A stretch of 8,326 nucleotides of DNA from JAAFKA01 sp044348925 (lineage in GTDB: Bacteria > Bacteroidota > Bacteroidia > Cytophagales > Thermoflexibacteraceae): positions 1 to 8,326 of the forward strand of contig JBIKRY010000218.1 in NCBI GenBank assembly GCA_044348925.1. Direction: 5' to 3'. A program made the translations under genes and the position numbers. Shown here in pieces: positions 6,582 through 8,326 of the stretch (position 1 is the first letter of the stretch; each line of letters starts with the position of its first letter). The notes beneath the pieces are model-generated. The model worked only from the letters and a program-made list of their open reading frames with translations. It did not search any database and was not told the origin of the DNA.

Positions 6582-7919
6582 TTATGCTTGAAATTTTGCA
6601 ATAATTTCGGCAACGGTCAATTTTTCTTGCTCGGCAGTTTGCATATTTTTCAAGGTCAATTTTCCTGTTTCTATTTCTTCCGAGCCAATAATAGCTACAA
6701 AAGGAATATTGCGTTTGTTGGCATATTCCATTTGTTTTTTCATCTTGGCAAGGTCTGCATAAATTTCGGTGTTGATGTCGGCATTGCGTAAACTTTTTGC
6801 CACGCCAAAAGCATAATTTTGTGCCATTTCATCAAAACAAATTAACATAATTTTAGTAGTTTCGCCACTTGAAGTTGGAAATAAACGAAGTTCTTCCAAA
6901 ACATCATAAATTCTATCTGCACCAAACGAAATTCCAACCCCCGAAATGCCTTTTAAACCAAATACGCCTGTCAAGTCGTCATAACGACCTCCGCCACCAA
7001 TACTTCCCATTTTTACGTTTAATTCGGGTGCTACTTTTACCTCGAAAATACAACCTGTGTAGTAATTTAAACCACGTGCTAAAGTTAAGTCTATTGCTAC
7101 TTTATTATGAATTTTTGTATTTCCTGCTAATTTTAAGATAGTGTTTAATTCTTCTATACCTTTTTTACCTACTTCAGAATTGGCAAAAAATTTATGTAAA
7201 TCCTCAAAATTAGTAGCAAAAAACTCCTTAATAATTACAAACTGTTCCTCACCAATTCCTTTGGTAGCTAATTCTTCTTTTACGCCGTTTTCCCCTATTT
7301 TATCCAATTTATCAATCGCAATCGTAATATCCATCATTCTATCTGGCAAACCAACTACCTCTGCCAAGCCCTGCAAAATTTTACGATTATTAAGTTTTAT
7401 CACCACTTCAATTCCCAAATTTGTAAAAACTTCGTCATAGATTTGTAGTAATTCTGCTTCATTTAGCAAAGAATTTGAGCCTACAATATCTGCATCACAT
7501 TGGTAAAATTCCCGATAACGACCATGTTGCGGGGCATCTCCACGCCAAACAGGTTGAATTTGATAACGGCGAAATGGCAAAGCTATTTCGTTTTGGTGCA
7601 TCACTACGTATCTTGCAAAAGGAATGGTCAAATCATACCGCAATCCTTTTTCAGAAATTTGTGGAGTCAGTTTTTTGTAATTGCTGGTGTCTTTTTCGCC
7701 ACGCAAAAAGTCGCCAGAATTAAGGACTTTAAACAGTAATTGGTCGCCTTCTTCGCCATATTTGCCTGTTAAAGTCGACAAATTTTCCATAGTTGGCGTT
7801 TCTATAGGTTGAAAGCCATAACGGGCAAAAGTTTTGCGAATGGTAGTAAAAATATAGGTTCTTTTGGCAACTTGTTCGGGAGAAAAATCTCTTGTGCCTT
7901 TTGGGATTGATGGTTTCAT
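6582..7919 (-). CDS. hisS: Histidine--tRNA ligase
   Basis: The 445-residue class II synthetase attaches histidine to tRNA-His in the cytoplasm. PKGTRDFSPEQ (6-16) is the usual opening. PIETPTMEN (38-46) is motif 1, and DLT (96-98) belongs to the active site. WRGDAPQHGRYREFYQCD (125-142) is motif 2 with its loop. LARGLNYYTG (280-289) is the histidine-binding HisA peptide, with the catalytic Arg282. GGGGRYDDL (308-316) and GVGISFGADRI (327-337) cover the second histidine motif and motif 3. Residues from about 355 to the end form the HGTP anticodon-binding domain (KIMLICFDE, PFVAIIGSEEIETGKLTLKN). The length is normal for a bacterial HisRS and no key residue is missing. The start is supported by the family N terminus and by a TACCTTTG -7 box 39 bases upstream. 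Confidence 0.98.
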   Translation of the reverse strand: MKPSIPKGTRDFSPEQVAKRTYIFTTIRKTFARYGFQPIETPTMENLSTLTGKYGEEGDQLLFKVLNSGDFLRGEKDTSNYKKLTPQISEKGLRYDLTIPFARYVVMHQNEIALPFRRYQIQPVWRGDAPQHGRYREFYQCDADIVGSNSLLNEAELLQIYDEVFTNLGIEVVIKLNNRKILQGLAEVVGLPDRMMDITIAIDKLDKIGENGVKEELATKGIGEEQFVIIKEFFATNFEDLHKFFANSEVGKKGIEELNTILKLAGNTKIHNKVAIDLTLARGLNYYTGCIFEVKVAPELNVKMGSIGGGGRYDDLTGVFGLKGISGVGISFGADRIYDVLEELRLFPTSSGETTKIMLICFDEMAQNYAFGVAKSLRNADINTEIYADLAKMKKQMEYANKRNIPFVAIIGSEEIETGKLTLKNMQTAEQEKLTVAEIIAKFQA

Positions 7920-7957
7920 TGAATTTTTGTAACTAAATTATGTAAACTTAATTTGCA

Positions 7958-7965
7958 CAAAGGTA
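7958..7965 (-). promoter_or_regulatory. hisS promoter -7 box
   Basis: On the minus strand this reads TACCTTTG, an exact TAnnTTTG match, followed by a leader of roughly 30 bases before the hisS ATG. No good -33 TTTG is present at 19-21 bases, so only the -7 element is called. Confidence 0.55.
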
Positions 7966-8052
7966 AGCAAAACTATTTATAAATACCTGCCTTGCTAAGT
8001 GTTTTTATTTCTAAGCAAATTCAAATATTTATTTCTAATTTTATTAAAATGT

Positions 8053-8187
8053 GAGTGCCATTTTTTATAAGTAACTGAAAATCAAATAGTTATGTTTATT
8101 AAATGAATTTATGTAATTCATTGCTAATCAAGACTTTCCAAGTCTCGATTAGCAGTGGAACTGTTGGAAAGTTTAAAAATGGCACTC
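8053..8187. repeat. 135-base structured element with perfect 13-bp terminal inverted repeats
   Basis: GAGTGCCATTTTT (8053-8065) is the exact reverse complement of AAAAATGGCACTC (8175-8187). Inside, AATGAATT (8102-8109) pairs with AATTCATT (8115-8122). Directly after it, 8122-8136 pairs with 8140-8154 as a hairpin with an 8-bp and a 6-bp helix, one mismatch (A8130/C8146) and a TCC loop. A weaker 5-bp stem joins 8072-8076 and 8088-8092. ACTTTCCAA (8133-8141) can alternatively pair with TTGGAAAGT (8164-8172), which would exclude the main hairpin. It could be a MITE-like element or a structured RNA. No flanking target duplication was found and no protein is encoded. Confidence 0.6.
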
Positions 8188-8204
8188 CTATTGTAATTTA
8201 CTTA

Positions 8205-8326
8205 GAAGCTGTTTGAGTTAAAAATTTCTTGACAAAAAGTAGCTATATTTGTGAATGCGAATCAAAAAATATAGTTCAGACCTTTCTGTCAAGAGTTGGC
8301 AAATTATAGAAAAACTTTTAATTATC
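8205..8326 (+). mobile_element. Left end of an IS5-family insertion sequence (partial)
   Basis: The sequence from 8205, GAAGCTGTTTGAGTT, resembles the left termini of IS5-family elements of the IS427/IS1031 type (GAGGCTGTTT...). TTA at 8202-8204 fits their T-N-A target duplication. A transposase reading frame starts 50 bases further in. The right end lies outside the window, so the terminus is inferred and cannot be confirmed by its inverted partner. Confidence 0.6.
8255..8326 (+). CDS. IS5-family transposase, first 24 codons (cut by window edge)
   Basis: Translation from the ATG at 8255 gives a short open frame reaching the window edge. Its YSSDLSVKSWQIIEKLL (residues 6-22) matches the N-terminal pattern Y-P-S-D-L-T-x-x-x-W-x-x-I-E-P-L of IS5-family transposases (DUF4096-type helix-turn-helix start). 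The enzyme would be a DDE transposase cutting and joining the element's ends. The catalytic residues lie beyond the window, so it cannot be said whether the copy is intact. A TATATTTG box (8244-8251) ends only three bases before the ATG. Confidence 0.75.
   Translation, partial: MRIKKYSSDLSVKSWQIIEKLLII

Larger units (their letters stand above)
7920..8254. other. Intergenic region between hisS and the IS transposase
   Basis: No gene is supported in these 335 bases. The region contains the hisS -7 box (7958-7965), an AT-rich stretch without recognised signal (about 7970-8050), the 135-base structured inverted-repeat element (8053-8187) and the probable left terminus of an IS5-family element (from about 8205). 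Confidence 0.7.

Noticed and set aside
6588..7739. Plus-strand short frames across hisS
   Set aside because: They are antisense shadows of a complete, well-conserved hisS gene.
8122..8154. tRNA or tRNA fragment
   Set aside because: The hairpin has no T-loop (GTTC), anticodon arm or CCA-like acceptor end, and is too short.
8053..8187. Retron-type non-coding RNA
   Set aside because: Terminal inverted repeats around hairpins recall an msr-msd layout, but no reverse transcriptase follows; the next gene is an IS5-type transposase.

Overview
The window looks like chromosomal DNA of an AT-rich Bacteroidota bacterium, probably from the Cytophagales/Flavobacteriales side. Three things support this: a secreted LamG/HYR adhesin of a kind common in gliding or type IX secretion (T9SS) lineages, an outer-membrane protein with the mature N-terminal signature NSPYSRFGLGE, and phylum-type promoters (TAnnTTTG -7 boxes, little Shine-Dalgarno). 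The exact genus cannot be read from the sequence.

Layout from left to right. The first 1436 bases are the N-terminal 478 codons of a large secreted adhesin on the minus strand, cut by the window edge. A 561-base divergent spacer follows, holding repeat copy A and a good promoter. A small plus-strand lipoprotein (1998-2426) converges on a minus-strand FadL-like outer-membrane protein (2517-3761), with a strong bidirectional terminator between them. A second divergent spacer (3762-4334) holds repeat copy B, two further inverted repeats and a promoter for a GNAT acetyltransferase (4335-4871). A plus-strand porin of the OprP/OprO type (5110-6504) converges on minus-strand hisS (6582-7919), with a large two-tier hairpin in the gap. 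The last 407 bases carry the hisS promoter, a 135-base element bounded by perfect 13-bp inverted repeats with internal hairpins, and the left end of an IS5-family insertion sequence that runs off the edge.

The genes do not form one operon or pathway. Four of the seven encode cell-envelope or secreted proteins (adhesin, lipoprotein, two outer-membrane barrels), hisS is housekeeping, and the GNAT gene stands alone. Each gene appears to be transcribed singly.

I found no clear new multi-gene system. The less ordinary content is non-coding: a pair of related 120-140-base inverted-repeat elements sitting in both divergent spacers, the structured 135-base element beside the IS end, a bulged inverted repeat just downstream of the predicted GNAT promoter, and a short motif that recurs in several intergenic regions.
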